Shown here in pieces: positions 7,927 through 17,332 of a stretch of DNA of 64,000 nucleotides; position 1 is the first letter of the stretch; each line of letters opens with the position of its first letter. The stretch is from Pseudobacteroides cellulosolvens ATCC 35603 = DSM 2933 (GTDB lineage Bacteria > Bacillota > Clostridia > Acetivibrionales > DSM-2933): the NCBI RefSeq assembly GCF_001262605.1, contig NZ_LGTC01000001.1:5342001-5406000 (forward strand), read 5' to 3'. A model generated the notes under the pieces. That model made no database searches, had not been told where the DNA came from, and saw nothing but the letters and a program-made list of their open reading frames with translations. The translations under genes and the position numbers were made by a program.

Positions 7927-9459
7927 TTATGCAGCCTGCTGCAAAACTTGGCCTCCATCATCTTCAATCCTCTTTGCCTGAATACTGGCACCGTTTTGAT
8001 TGATAATCAAACCTTCTAACCTATCATTAGTATCCTTAACGAAAGTAATCTGTGCATCAACAATCCTATAGAAAAATTTAGTATCAGACTCTGGGAATAC
8101 TTCTATTTTTTCCTGCCCGGTAATTTGTGCATAGACATGATTTTCTTCCCTGGTTATAATACAATACAATCCCGGTGCTATTTCATAATTGCCAACAAGG
8201 CCATCTATTATTTCCGCATCTAAAGTTATTGCCTTCTTTTCAACTGGTAGGTCTACTTCTTTTCCTAGAAGTATGGAGTTTATGTCACTTTTAATTTTAA
8301 ATATACCAGAACCGTTTGAATTATTATTTGTGAGTATTATAATACCTGTGTTTCTCTCAACATATCTGGAGATAATAGAGCTAAAACCTAGTAATGCCCC
8401 ATCATGAAATATTTCCTTATCCTTTCCTTCCCCTTGTATAACCCAACCATATCCATAATATCCTATAGCTTTTGTATCAACTTGAGGAGAAAATATCATA
8501 TCCATAGTCTTTTTGCTAGCCAGTTTGCATGTATAAAGAGCTCTGTCCCAAATAAACATATCACCTACAGTAGAATATAAACACCCTGCACCATATGTAG
8601 TTTTGAATGTCAATAAATCATCTATCGGCTGAATATCAAGATATCCTACATATCCAACAGTATCAATCATCTTTTTGCCCTTCTTATATAATATTCCAGT
8701 ATTTTTCATTTTCAGGGGTTCAAAAATGTTCTTGTGCCAATAGCTATCAAGGCTTTTACCTGTAATTTTTTCTACAATGACCCCAAGCAAAAAGTATCCT
8801 GAATTACTGTAATTCCAATTCTCTCCCGGATTAAATTCCAAAGGTTTGTTTTTAAACAGGTTCAATATTATATCTTCGCTTACATTTTCCGGATCAAGAG
8901 CCCAATACTCAGCCAAATTTGTGTAGTTGGCAATACCTGATGTATGGGTTAGCAAATGATGAATAGTTATTTCCTCACCACGAGGAAAATCTGGGAAATA
9001 CTTTATAAGCTTGTCATCAAGCTTCAGTTTTCCTCTTTCTAATAGCTGCATAATAGCCATAGCTGTAAACTGCTTTGTCATTGATCCTATCGCAAAACGA
9101 GTTGATGTTGTATTTGGAATACTATTTTCATAATTCGCCATGCCGTAGCCTTTTGCCAGTATAACCTTACCAGCCTTTTCTACTAAAACCGTACCATGAA
9201 AGTTACTGTTTTGGGCAGCAGCATTCAGATACTTCTCAATATTCATTTTTATTTCCCGTTCATCTTTTGATTTAGAATTCCGGCGCTTGTCCATAATCTT
9301 ATTAAAACTGCTTATTCTAGCATATTCCTTAAAGCGTTCCGTTTCCGAAATATGAAATTTGCTGTTTTTGCCGGCCTTATTTCTAGAAGCACCAGCAGCA
9401 ATGGGAATACCCAGTACCATGACACCTGCCACCAATAATGCTGTAAGTCTTTTAAACAT
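7927..9459 (-). CDS. Secreted serine hydrolase, beta-lactamase class C fold
   Basis: The 510-residue protein has an N-terminal signal sequence (FKRLTALLVAGVMVLGIPIAAGA), then a class C beta-lactamase/penicillin-binding domain with the SxxK motif SMTK at about residue 126, the YSN motif in NWNYSNSGYF, and HDG in place of KTG. A C-terminal region of about 110 residues follows. Such proteins are D-Ala-D-Ala peptidases, esterases or peptide hydrolases more often than true beta-lactamases. An upstream GTG lies within the ribosome binding site, so ATG 9459 is preferred. Confidence 0.82.
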   Translation of the reverse strand: MFKRLTALLVAGVMVLGIPIAAGASRNKAGKNSKFHISETERFKEYARISSFNKIMDKRRNSKSKDEREIKMNIEKYLNAAAQNSNFHGTVLVEKAGKVILAKGYGMANYENSIPNTTSTRFAIGSMTKQFTAMAIMQLLERGKLKLDDKLIKYFPDFPRGEEITIHHLLTHTSGIANYTNLAEYWALDPENVSEDIILNLFKNKPLEFNPGENWNYSNSGYFLLGVIVEKITGKSLDSYWHKNIFEPLKMKNTGILYKKGKKMIDTVGYVGYLDIQPIDDLLTFKTTYGAGCLYSTVGDMFIWDRALYTCKLASKKTMDMIFSPQVDTKAIGYYGYGWVIQGEGKDKEIFHDGALLGFSSIISRYVERNTGIIILTNNNSNGSGIFKIKSDINSILLGKEVDLPVEKKAITLDAEIIDGLVGNYEIAPGLYCIITREENHVYAQITGQEKIEVFPESDTKFFYRIVDAQITFVKDTNDRLEGLIINQNGASIQAKRIEDDGGQVLQQAA

Positions 9460-9593
9460 ATACCTCACCCTTTCAAAAAATTATAATCAGTATGAAAGTC
9501 ATTGACCTTTTCATATAGCTTTTAACAATTATAATCTACTATTTACCAAAAAACAAATTCATTTTATATTAAACGCAAGAAATTCCATATAAC

Positions 9594-9629
9594 AGAAAAA
9601 CACCCGCATATTCTTGCAGGTGTTTTTCT
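9594..9629. terminator. Bidirectional intrinsic terminator
   Basis: AAAAACACCCGCA and TTGCAGGTGTTTTT form a stem flanked by A and T tracts. It ends the repeat-protein gene on the minus strand. Confidence 0.75.
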
Positions 9630-9672
9630 AATATATAAATACATCGGAAGGAGTTATTATTAATTTACTTTA

Positions 9673-10590
9673 TTATCGAGCCGGTGTTGCTTTAGGTGTT
9701 TCTTTAGGTGTGGTTTCAGTTGTTGAAGGTTTACCAAAAGATCTATTTTTATGCATTCCCATGTGCTTTCCTTTACCCTGTGGCATTGCTTTTATTACTG
9801 CATCTTCCTGTGCCTGGGTAATAGTTCCTGCCTTTACCAACGCATCCAACGCTTCTTTTATATCCTTCTTGGCTTCCCTTGCTGCTTTTATTGCATTTTC
9901 TATAGCTGTTTTCTGTTCACTTGTTATTGTTTTTGCTGTTACAAGCTCATCCAATTTGTTATTATGGAATCCCCTTGGACCTCCTTTACCTTGCAACATT
10001 GCCTTTATTACTGCATCTTCCTGTGTCTGTGTTATGGTTCCTGCCTTTACCAGTGTATCCAATGCTTCCTTTACGTCATTATTAGCTTCTCTTGCTGCCT
10101 TTATTGCATTTTCTATTGCTGTTTTCTGTTCACTTGTTATTGTTTTTGCTGTTACAAGCTCTACTAACTTGTTACTATGGAATCCTCTTGGACCTCCTTT
10201 ACCTTGCGGCATTGCTTTTATTATTGCATCTTCCTGTGCCTGGGTAATAGTTCCTGCCTTTACCAGTGTATCCAATGCTTCCTTTATGTCCTTATTGGCT
10301 TCTCTTGCTGCCTTTATTGCATTTTCTATTGCTGTTTTCTGTTCACTTGTTATTGTTTTGTCTGTTACAAGGTTTGTAAGGCATTCTCCCTTCATCTTAT
10401 AAAAATCTTGGGATCCTCTATGACCTTTTCTGTTCATGCCCTCTTTGTTAGGCAGTCTACCTTTTTGACTGCTTGGAGTTACTGTAGCTTTTGTTGGAGT
10501 TGGAGTACTTGTAGTATTAACCGCAAATACGCTCGTTGCTATTAAGCATGCTGCAACTGTTGAAGTTGCAATAATTCTTGAAATCTTCAT
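9673..10590 (-). CDS. Secreted protein with three 71-residue helical repeats
   Basis: The 305-residue protein starts MKISRIIATS with a clear signal peptide ending near SVFA. A Thr/Pro-rich linker follows, then three near-identical repeats of 71 residues, each built around KTITSEQKTAIENAIKAARE, KAGTITQAQEDA and a Gly/Lys-rich QGKGGPRGFH tail, and a Thr/Pro-rich end. The motif resembles DUF2680-like calcium-free helical pairs, but I cannot assign a family firmly. ATG 10590 is chosen because GAGGTG lies nine bases upstream. The DNA repeat unit is 213 bp, suggesting recent duplication. Function unknown. Confidence 0.7.
   Translation of the reverse strand: MKISRIIATSTVAACLIATSVFAVNTTSTPTPTKATVTPSSQKGRLPNKEGMNRKGHRGSQDFYKMKGECLTNLVTDKTITSEQKTAIENAIKAAREANKDIKEALDTLVKAGTITQAQEDAIIKAMPQGKGGPRGFHSNKLVELVTAKTITSEQKTAIENAIKAAREANNDVKEALDTLVKAGTITQTQEDAVIKAMLQGKGGPRGFHNNKLDELVTAKTITSEQKTAIENAIKAAREAKKDIKEALDALVKAGTITQAQEDAVIKAMPQGKGKHMGMHKNRSFGKPSTTETTPKETPKATPAR
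9788..10426 (-). repeat. Three tandem 213-bp repeats within the secreted protein gene
   Basis: The anchor GCTTTTATTA/GCCTTTATTA recurs at 9788, 10001 and 10214, exactly 213 bp apart, and the units are highly similar at DNA level. The third protein repeat diverges only in its last residues. Confidence 0.9.
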
Positions 10591-11003
10591 AAACTTTAGC
10601 ACCTCTTTCATTTAATATCATATTTTTTAAGTAATCACTGATATAGTAATTTATCAACTGGGTAAAACTTTTGATATGGAGTGAAATTTATTCTAAGACC
10701 TCCTTTGCTTTAATATTAATACTTTTAGAAATTAACAGGATTTAAATTTGAATCCTGCATCATGATATTATTGTACTTCAATCTTAAAAGATAAATCCCC
10801 GCTAAAATGAGGCAGAAGTTAGTCAAGAAATGTCAAACATAGAAATGAAGCTGAAAAAGAGTTATTAGAACCTCAACTTATTGAAGCTGTATGTTTTAGT
10901 AATTTTTCCAATACACAAATAGTGTGGCAAAAATAAGGCATAATTGACTAAGGCCTGTTATTTTGCCATGTTCATGATAAAATATATATAGAGGTGAATA
11001 TAC
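10591..11003. other. Gene-free stretch between divergent genes
   Basis: This stretch separates the secreted repeat protein (minus) from the two-component operon (plus). It contains an A/T-rich region and a short open stretch near 10830-10935 (reading NEAEKELLEPQLIEAV) that lacks a start and looks like at most a gene remnant. No clear operator or RNA element is visible. Confidence 0.4.
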
Positions 11004-11702
11004 ATGGCTGATAAAAAACTAATCTATATAGCTGATGATGAAGTTAATATTTGCAACATAATAAAATCCTTCTTGGTAAAAGAAGGATTCGAGGTAGAAA
11101 CGTTCAATGACGGACGTACTATACTCGATGCATTTAATGAAAAACCTGCCGATATGCTGGTTATAGATGTTATGATGCCTGAATTGGACGGTTTCTCCCT
11201 TTGCTCGGCAATCAGGCAGAAAAGCACTGTACCTATAATAATTGTATCTGCAAAAGACACCGAGCCGGATAAAATAGCCGGTCTTACTTTGGGAAGTGAT
11301 GATTATCTCACAAAGCCATTTAGTCCAATGGAGCTTATAGCAAGGATTAAAAGTATTTTTCGCAGAATTGAACTGGACAAGACAAAATCCACACAGTCAG
11401 GAATACTGTCAGTAGCTGATGTTGAAATAAATACAGATTTAAAACAGGCATTAGTCGGAGGAAAAAACATAGGACTCACAGGCATGGAATTTGCACTTCT
11501 TAATTATCTTACCGAAAACAAGAACAAAGCTGTAAGCAGAAGTGAACTTCTTGATAAAATATGGGGCTTCGAAAATGAAGTCGAGACAAGGGCAACAGAT
11601 GATATGGTAAAAAGAATCCGCAAGAAACTTGCAGACAGTGGATCCAGTTTAAAAATAGAAACTGTATGGGGCTTTGGATTCAAAGTTGAAGAAAAGGATT
11701 GA
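11004..11702 (+). CDS. OmpR/PhoB-family response regulator
   Basis: The 232-residue protein has a receiver domain with the acidic pair DD at 11-12, phospho-acceptor Asp55 (VIDVMMPELDG), the conserved SAKD segment and Lys in LTKPF, then a winged-helix DNA-binding domain ending TVWGFGFKVE. GAGGTG lies upstream of the ATG. It is followed within five bases by its sensor kinase gene. The regulon is not evident. Confidence 0.93.
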   Translation: MADKKLIYIADDEVNICNIIKSFLVKEGFEVETFNDGRTILDAFNEKPADMLVIDVMMPELDGFSLCSAIRQKSTVPIIIVSAKDTEPDKIAGLTLGSDDYLTKPFSPMELIARIKSIFRRIELDKTKSTQSGILSVADVEINTDLKQALVGGKNIGLTGMEFALLNYLTENKNKAVSRSELLDKIWGFENEVETRATDDMVKRIRKKLADSGSSLKIETVWGFGFKVEEKD

Positions 11703-11706
11703 TCTT

Positions 11707-13173
11707 ATGAAGAGAAACACCATAAAATGGAGGATTTTCAAATATAATATCGCTGTTATAGCTGTTCTGATAGCACTGACGACAATAGTATTCAATATAG
11801 CAATCCGGTTATATATTGAAAGCGATGTCAAAGAACAGTTAAATTCCATAGCTTCTCGAGCTGAATCAACAACCTTACGCAGAGGTCCAGACTTTTTTTC
11901 CAAAGAGGGTGATAAAAGGCCTCATCCAAAACTTCAAGGAAATCAAAATACAAACCGACTGGAAAAAAATGATCCATTCAGGTTCTACTTATCTTTAGAC
12001 CGTTCATTACGTGAGCAGGCTTCTTTGTTAAATGCAGATTATATTTTGTTAGATAGCAATAACAACCCAATAATTTCTATTGATGGTGAATACTTCAAGA
12101 TGCCTGACAATATATTAGATAAATTTACTAAAGCAGTAGAGGTACTGAATGATAAACCAATGCAACAATTTATGGATTTTAGTCTGGACGGCACTTCATA
12201 TATAGCTATAATAAAACCTGTTCATAATAAAAACGATTTCGGTCTGGGTTGGATAGTTATCTATTCCAGCATGAAGAAGGTCAATCAATTACAATGGGTA
12301 ATTAACACAATACTTTTAGCCATTCTCATTTTATCAGCACTAATAATAAGCATATTTTCGTCTCTTGTGGCAAGGAAAATATCCGCCCCATTTACTTCTT
12401 TAAACAAACATATTGGAGAAATTGCAGAACGTAATTTCGGAAAAAAAATTCATATGCCTGTAGACGATGAATTGCAGGATTTTGTCAACAACATAAATAC
12501 CATGTCTGAAAAACTCGAGTCATATGATAAGGCACAGAAGACATTTCTTCAAAATGCTTCCCATGAGTTCAGGACTCCTCTGATGTCCATCCAAAGCTAT
12601 GCAGAGGGCATCAAGTATGATGTTGTGGAGAAAAACAATGCCTCGGATATCATAATAGATGAAACAAAGAGAATGACCCATCTTGTAGAGGATTTGCTTT
12701 ATTTGTCACGACTCGACACCATTGAGGAAAACTATCGCTTTGAGAGCCTGAATTTCGGTGAGCTAATTAACAGCTGCATTGAAAGGATGAGTGTTATAGC
12801 TATAAAAAACAATATAAATATTACTTCAGATACAAAAACAGGTGATTTAATAATAAACGGAGACTTTGAAAAACTCTCCAGAGCATTTACAAATATTATA
12901 GGCAACTGTATCAGGTATGCCAAATCCACAATACATGTAAGCTCCAAATTAGTTGAAGATGACATTATAGAAACCATAATAAGCGATGACGGACCTGGAA
13001 TTGATAAGGACGAGCTACCCAATATTTTTGAGAGGTTTTATAAAGGAAAAAAAGGGCATTTCGGTTTGGGGCTGGCTATAAGCAAAAATGTGGTAGAAAA
13101 GCACAACGGTATAATTTCAGCAGAAAACTCCAGTAATGGTGCAATGTTTAAGGTCAGCCTCAGGGTATTGTAA
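11707..13173 (+). CDS. Sensor histidine kinase
   Basis: The 488-residue kinase has a membrane helix near residues 17-40, an extracytoplasmic sensor region, a second helix near 200-220, a HAMP domain, then HisKA with His286 in NASHEFRTPL and a HATPase with the N box, DDGPGI and GLGLAI. It partners the upstream response regulator; the ATG sits four bases after that stop codon with AAGGATT in the preceding gene. A longer frame starting inside the regulator gene is unlikely. The signal it senses is unknown. Confidence 0.92.
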   Translation: MKRNTIKWRIFKYNIAVIAVLIALTTIVFNIAIRLYIESDVKEQLNSIASRAESTTLRRGPDFFSKEGDKRPHPKLQGNQNTNRLEKNDPFRFYLSLDRSLREQASLLNADYILLDSNNNPIISIDGEYFKMPDNILDKFTKAVEVLNDKPMQQFMDFSLDGTSYIAIIKPVHNKNDFGLGWIVIYSSMKKVNQLQWVINTILLAILILSALIISIFSSLVARKISAPFTSLNKHIGEIAERNFGKKIHMPVDDELQDFVNNINTMSEKLESYDKAQKTFLQNASHEFRTPLMSIQSYAEGIKYDVVEKNNASDIIIDETKRMTHLVEDLLYLSRLDTIEENYRFESLNFGELINSCIERMSVIAIKNNINITSDTKTGDLIINGDFEKLSRAFTNIIGNCIRYAKSTIHVSSKLVEDDIIETIISDDGPGIDKDELPNIFERFYKGKKGHFGLGLAISKNVVEKHNGIISAENSSNGAMFKVSLRVL

Positions 13174-13222
13174 TTCAATAAAATTTGTGATATGAAGTCC
13201 GTTATTTATATTGAATTACAAT
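13167..13222. terminator. Inverted repeat between convergent genes
   Basis: ATTGTAATTCAATA and TATTGAATTACAAT are perfect 14-bp arms around a 28-base loop, starting at the kinase stop codon. There is no long T tract, so terminator function is probable but not certain. Confidence 0.5.
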
Positions 13223-13262
13223 TCTTACAGGAGTATCAGAATCACATCTATCGTTTTTTCAT

Positions 13263-14078
13263 CTACCCCTTTCTGTAAACAGCAGGCAAAATATATTTAA
13301 ATTTTGTTTCTTCACGGATCAACGACTCTGAGTGACCTATAAACAGGTAGCCTCCCGGTTCCAATAAATCATAAAATTTATTTACAAGATCAATTCTTGT
13401 TTTTAAGTCAAAATAAATCATTACATTTCTGCAAAATATAACATGGAATCTGTTTCTGAAAGGAAAAAACTCCTGCATAAGATTGAATTTTTTGAAAACA
13501 ACCTCTTTTTTAAGCTTATCGGCTATACTACTATTTTCTTCATTAAACTTTATAAAATAATCCCTTTTCCATTTTTGCGGCAGTGCTTCAATCCCTTCAT
13601 TTGAATAAATGCCATTAAAAGCTGTTTCAAGGACTTTTGTAGATATATCTGTTGCCAGTATTATTGTATCCCATAAGCCTTTTTCAGTTCCAAAATACTC
13701 ATCTATAATCATGGCAATTGTATATGGCTCTTCGCCAGTTGAACATCCGGCACTCCATATACGCAAATCTTTTTTTGCAGATTCTGCTGCTTCCAAATAT
13801 GGGAGTACTGTGTTTCGGAAAAAGTTAAAATGCTCCGGCTCCCTCATAAAATAAGTATGGTTTGTTGTTAACTTATTTATCAAGGTAGTTAGTGCACTTC
13901 CGGTTTTGTCAGACAGGACAAATTCCAAGTATTCAGAGAAGCTTTTAAAGCCGCTTTGCTCCGCATAATTCTGCAATCTTCCAATAACTAATGCTTTTTT
14001 GTTAGAAAGATTAACTCCGTATTTTGTTTTAATTAAATTCACCAGCTGGTTAAATTCTTTTTCTGTTATAGGCATCAT
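13263..14078 (-). CDS. cheR: CheR-type chemoreceptor methyltransferase
   Basis: The 271-residue protein has the CheR N-terminal helical domain (ITEKEFNQLVNLIKTKYGVNL) and a SAM-binding domain with WSAGCSTGEEPYTIAM, ATDIS and IFCRNVMIYFD. It methylates glutamates on chemoreceptors. The start is ambiguous: ATG 14078 with GGTGA five bases upstream, or TTG 14105 with GAGGTG six bases upstream. It lies downstream of an mcp and cheW gene, suggesting a small dedicated pathway without its own CheA. Confidence 0.9.
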   Translation of the reverse strand: MMPITEKEFNQLVNLIKTKYGVNLSNKKALVIGRLQNYAEQSGFKSFSEYLEFVLSDKTGSALTTLINKLTTNHTYFMREPEHFNFFRNTVLPYLEAAESAKKDLRIWSAGCSTGEEPYTIAMIIDEYFGTEKGLWDTIILATDISTKVLETAFNGIYSNEGIEALPQKWKRDYFIKFNEENSSIADKLKKEVVFKKFNLMQEFFPFRNRFHVIFCRNVMIYFDLKTRIDLVNKFYDLLEPGGYLFIGHSESLIREETKFKYILPAVYRKG

Positions 14079-14160
14079 ATTTTTCACCAATCGATTGTTG
14101 GACAAGAGGATCACCTCTTATCCAACAAATTCTATATATTTAGCTCAATCATTACTTTAG

Positions 14161-14260
14161 TAATGTTGAAAATATAACTTCCGACAAATCTTCGCTTACG
14201 TGTTCACTTAACTCGTGAACACCCGCTCAGAATCGGAAGTAATATTTCAATCATTACTTA
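14161..14260 (+). repeat. Dispersed palindromic element, copy 1
   Basis: This ~100-bp imperfect palindrome has outer arms GTTGAAAATATAACTTCCGA and TCGGAAGTAATATTTCAATC, and an inner hairpin GTGTTCA/TGAACAC. It lies between mcp and cheR inside an operon. It is homologous to copies at 17760-17863 and 48248-48350. Confidence 0.8.
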
Positions 14261-14267
14261 ACATAGA

Positions 14268-16121
14268 TCAATACTTCCCGAAGTTATTATCCTCTAGAGA
14301 TATTGTTGCTTTTGGGGATATCTCCTTTGAATGGTTATCTCCTGCAGAAACACTACTTAATTGATCTAAATGACTGTTAACCTTCTTTTTTTCCACAATA
14401 TTTTCTATCATACGAACCATATCGGAGTTTAATCCGCCGTCAAAACCTGAATTGGACTTTACTTTGCTAAGACGGAATCTGCTGACTGCACTTTTTAGAA
14501 GTTCTGCCTGACTGGATAACTCTTCACTTGCAGACGCACTTTCTTCAGCTGTTGCAGAATTGGTCTGAACAACCTGTGCTACCTGTGAAATTGCCTGGTT
14601 AATCTGTGCTATGCCTGATGCCTGCTCATTTGACGCAGCTGCAATATCTCCAACAAGTTCAGCAGCTGTGGTTACTCCATCAACAATCTTATTCAAAGCC
14701 TCTGCCGTATTATTTGCAATTTCTGTTCCTGTTTCAACTTTTTTGATTGAATTCTCTATCATCTCTGTAGTTTCCTTTGCCGCATTTGCACTTCTTGCTG
14801 CAAGATTTCTAACTTCCTCAGCCACTACAGCAAACCCTTTGCCGTGCTGTCCTGCCCTTGCTGCTTCGACAGCTGCATTTAGTGCAAGTATATTGGTCTG
14901 AAATGCTATCTCGTCTATCACTTTAATTATTTTGGATATATTAGCTGATGAATCGTTAATTTCCGCCATGGCCTTAACCATCCCCTGCATCTGGCTGTTT
15001 CCCTGTACCGCATTTTCTTTTGCAGTTAATGCAAGTTGGTTTGCCTGATTGGCATTTGCAGCATTTTGTTTGGTCTGTGATGCAACCTGAGTCATGGAAG
15101 AGGTTATTTCTTCAATGGAACTGGCCTGCTCGGTAGATCCCTGGGACAGCATCTGACTGGAAGCAGATACCTGTCTTGCTCCTGCAGCAACCTGATCCGA
15201 AGCCGAACTGATATTGGAAAGTATTTCATTGTTTGTCTCTATCATTTCACTAAGTTTTTTACCGAGCAGGTCATTTTCCGATTTAACCTTCACCTTAACT
15301 GTTAAGTCACCTGCTGCAATTTTCTCTGCTGCAAGTGCCTGTTCACGGATATTTTCCACCATTCTTCCAAAAGATTGCAAAAGGCTGCCGATTTCATCCT
15401 TAGAAGTTGCCTCAACATTCACATTTACATCACCAACTGCAAGCTTGTCAGCCGCTTCAACCATCTTTCTTATAGGGTTGCTTATAATACGTGATATGAA
15501 AAGTCCAAGCACTACAGCCAGCACCATTCCTACTCCTATGAATATAATCATCATTAAAACCGCTTGATTGGCAGTCGCTGAGTTTTCATCCGACCTCTTT
15601 GCGGCCTCATCAAGGTTTAACTCATACAGTTTGGTTATTGAATCATCAATTTTTGTAGACAATTCTCCAAATTCTCCTTTTGTCATTTCCAATGCTTCTT
15701 TGTCATTATTAAGCAATGCTAAATTAAGGCATTCAGCACGAAAACTTTTGTACTTTTCCATAGAAGTTCCAATGTTATCAAATTCCTTTTGCTCAGCATC
15801 AGTAGTTATAAGTTTTTTGCACTCAGCTAAATTGTCATCAACCTCCTTATCATATTTTTTTATATTTTCCATGTATGTATCAAACCCACTGTCATTAGCT
15901 ATTATATATATAATAGTAAATCTTACTCTTTGGAATTGAACAGCCGCTTTTTCCAGATAACCAAGTGGCACAGTGTTTTGCTTATACATCTGAGTATAAT
16001 CATTATCAATTGACTTAATATTAATAACACCTGTGACTCCAACAACACCAGCAATCATTGCTACAACAACAAATCCTATTACCAGCTTTAAAGATATTTT
16101 TAAGTTATAAAACCATTGCAT
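14268..16121 (-). CDS. Methyl-accepting chemotaxis protein
   Basis: The 617-residue chemoreceptor has an N-terminal membrane helix, a four-helix-bundle sensor domain, a second membrane helix near 190-210, HAMP domains, and a long signalling coiled coil with the conserved hairpin IDEIAFQTNILALNAAVEAA and the KGFAVVAEEVR block. It senses an extracellular ligand and controls a CheA kinase through CheW. GGAGG lies upstream of ATG 16121. It lies in a cheW-mcp-cheR cluster. Confidence 0.93.
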   Translation of the reverse strand: MQWFYNLKISLKLVIGFVVVAMIAGVVGVTGVINIKSIDNDYTQMYKQNTVPLGYLEKAAVQFQRVRFTIIYIIANDSGFDTYMENIKKYDKEVDDNLAECKKLITTDAEQKEFDNIGTSMEKYKSFRAECLNLALLNNDKEALEMTKGEFGELSTKIDDSITKLYELNLDEAAKRSDENSATANQAVLMMIIFIGVGMVLAVVLGLFISRIISNPIRKMVEAADKLAVGDVNVNVEATSKDEIGSLLQSFGRMVENIREQALAAEKIAAGDLTVKVKVKSENDLLGKKLSEMIETNNEILSNISSASDQVAAGARQVSASSQMLSQGSTEQASSIEEITSSMTQVASQTKQNAANANQANQLALTAKENAVQGNSQMQGMVKAMAEINDSSANISKIIKVIDEIAFQTNILALNAAVEAARAGQHGKGFAVVAEEVRNLAARSANAAKETTEMIENSIKKVETGTEIANNTAEALNKIVDGVTTAAELVGDIAAASNEQASGIAQINQAISQVAQVVQTNSATAEESASASEELSSQAELLKSAVSRFRLSKVKSNSGFDGGLNSDMVRMIENIVEKKKVNSHLDQLSSVSAGDNHSKEISPKATISLEDNNFGKY

Positions 16122-16167
16122 GTTGGCATGCCTCCTAATATTTTATATTTAAATTGATGAATCATAT

Positions 16168-16659
16168 TTATTCAATGCTATTTAATCCTGGCATTTCAAA
16201 ATCACTCAGCAGTTTTTCACAATCCAGTATAAGCTTCACATTGCTATCAACCTTACCAATGCCTTTTATATATTTATTTTGCTCATTGGATATATTCGGA
16301 GGCGGAACAATGTTTTCTTCAGTGATTGACAAGACCTCAGCTACATTGTCTACGATTAATCCCACACAAATACCATTTACTTCAATCACTATTGTACAAG
16401 TCCTGTCATTATACTCCTTTGTCTCTTTATTAAATCTAAGTCTTACATCAATGACCGGGATAATCTTTCCTCTGAGATTGACAATCCCTTTTAAATAACC
16501 TGAGAACTCAGGCACCTCTGTAATTGCTTGCAATCCAATAATTTCAGTTACATACCTTATTTCTATCCCATACTCTTCCTTACCCAGTGCAAATGTCAGG
16601 TATTTATCCTTCTGGGTATTTTCACTAACTCCTAAAACTTCTTCCAATACTTGTGCCAT
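16168..16659 (-). CDS. cheW: CheW chemotaxis adaptor
   Basis: The 163-residue protein is a full CheW domain: YLTFALGKEEYGIEI, IRYVTEIIG, VPEFSGYLKGIVNLRGKIIPVIDVR and LIVDNVAEVLSI. It links chemoreceptors to CheA. It is the first gene of the cheW-mcp-cheR operon; no cheA or cheY is present in the window, so the kinase must be elsewhere. Confidence 0.93.
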   Translation of the reverse strand: MAQVLEEVLGVSENTQKDKYLTFALGKEEYGIEIRYVTEIIGLQAITEVPEFSGYLKGIVNLRGKIIPVIDVRLRFNKETKEYNDRTCTIVIEVNGICVGLIVDNVAEVLSITEENIVPPPNISNEQNKYIKGIGKVDSNVKLILDCEKLLSDFEMPGLNSIE

Positions 16660-16963
16660 TTAAATACTCCTTTCATTGGAATAATAGTTATAATTAGCCT
16701 TCTAAATAAGTTACAATAGTTTATCGTACACAAAGTCAAATCTTATAACACTTTTTTAATAATCATATAAATATATTTAAAACAGTAAGTGTTTACTAAG
16801 GTCTGTATTTGTATGTATTATAGCTAATCACTACTATCGGTGAATATAAAAGGATCAATTGACAGTCTCTATTATTATCGTGATAAAAAAGCAAAGCAAT
16901 AATTAAGGGGTGCCGGTATTAAACTACTTAAACCCGGCACCCCTTAATTTCCAATCCCAATTG
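16660..16963. other. Intergenic stretch upstream of cheW
   Basis: It holds the leader of the che operon on the minus strand and a strong terminator at 16901-16949. Nothing else is recognised. Confidence 0.4.
16901..16949. terminator. Strong inverted-repeat terminator
   Basis: AATTAAGGGGTGCCGG and CCGGCACCCCTTAATT are perfect 16-bp arms around a 17-base loop. It ends the TIGR04076-like gene on the minus strand. Confidence 0.75.
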
Positions 16964-17299
16964 TTAATCTTCAATCTTTTTCATTTCCCAGACCGTTCCC
17001 TTAGGATCAGGACAATGCAGCTTAAAAATCCTTCTACCCTTGCCGTTCCAAGACGGAAACCCCAATGTTACCCTCCATATATACAGATCAAGCACATGTA
17101 AAAGAGCGGTACAAACACCTTCGGGCTTTTTATAGGGATTTTCATAAATAAAACTATCACCCAGACAATGCTTGCACTCTTCGTACTTTTCAACCATACG
17201 TATTTCAACCCTGCCTAGTTTTTTCCACATCTCCTTATACCCATTATGGTCCTTAATTTGATTTAAGTCCAAATTGAGATCCAACCTTTGACTATCCAT
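16964..17299 (-). CDS. TIGR04076-like small protein
   Basis: This 111-residue protein has two Cys pairs or triads (ECKHC near 42-46 and single Cys near 63 and 95) and the pattern VEIRMVEKYEEC, CTALLHVLDLYIWRVTLG, CPDPKGTVWEM that resembles the uncharacterised TIGR04076 family. No catalytic function is known. AAGGAG precedes ATG 17299. It lies downstream of yjdF, 33 bases away, so the two are probably co-transcribed. Confidence 0.5.
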   Translation of the reverse strand: MDSQRLDLNLDLNQIKDHNGYKEMWKKLGRVEIRMVEKYEECKHCLGDSFIYENPYKKPEGVCTALLHVLDLYIWRVTLGFPSWNGKGRRIFKLHCPDPKGTVWEMKKIED

Positions 17300-17332
17300 T
17301 TAAATCGGCTCCTTTATATTAGATAAAAGTGA

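Noticed and set aside
9710..10402. Long open frames on the plus strand opposite the repeat protein
   Set aside because: They are antisense shadows of the 213-bp repeats, Cys/Phe/Ser-rich, without ribosome binding sites; the minus strand has signal peptide and clear repeats.
9788..10426. CRISPR array
   Set aside because: The three units are 213 bp, contiguous and coding, with no spacers.
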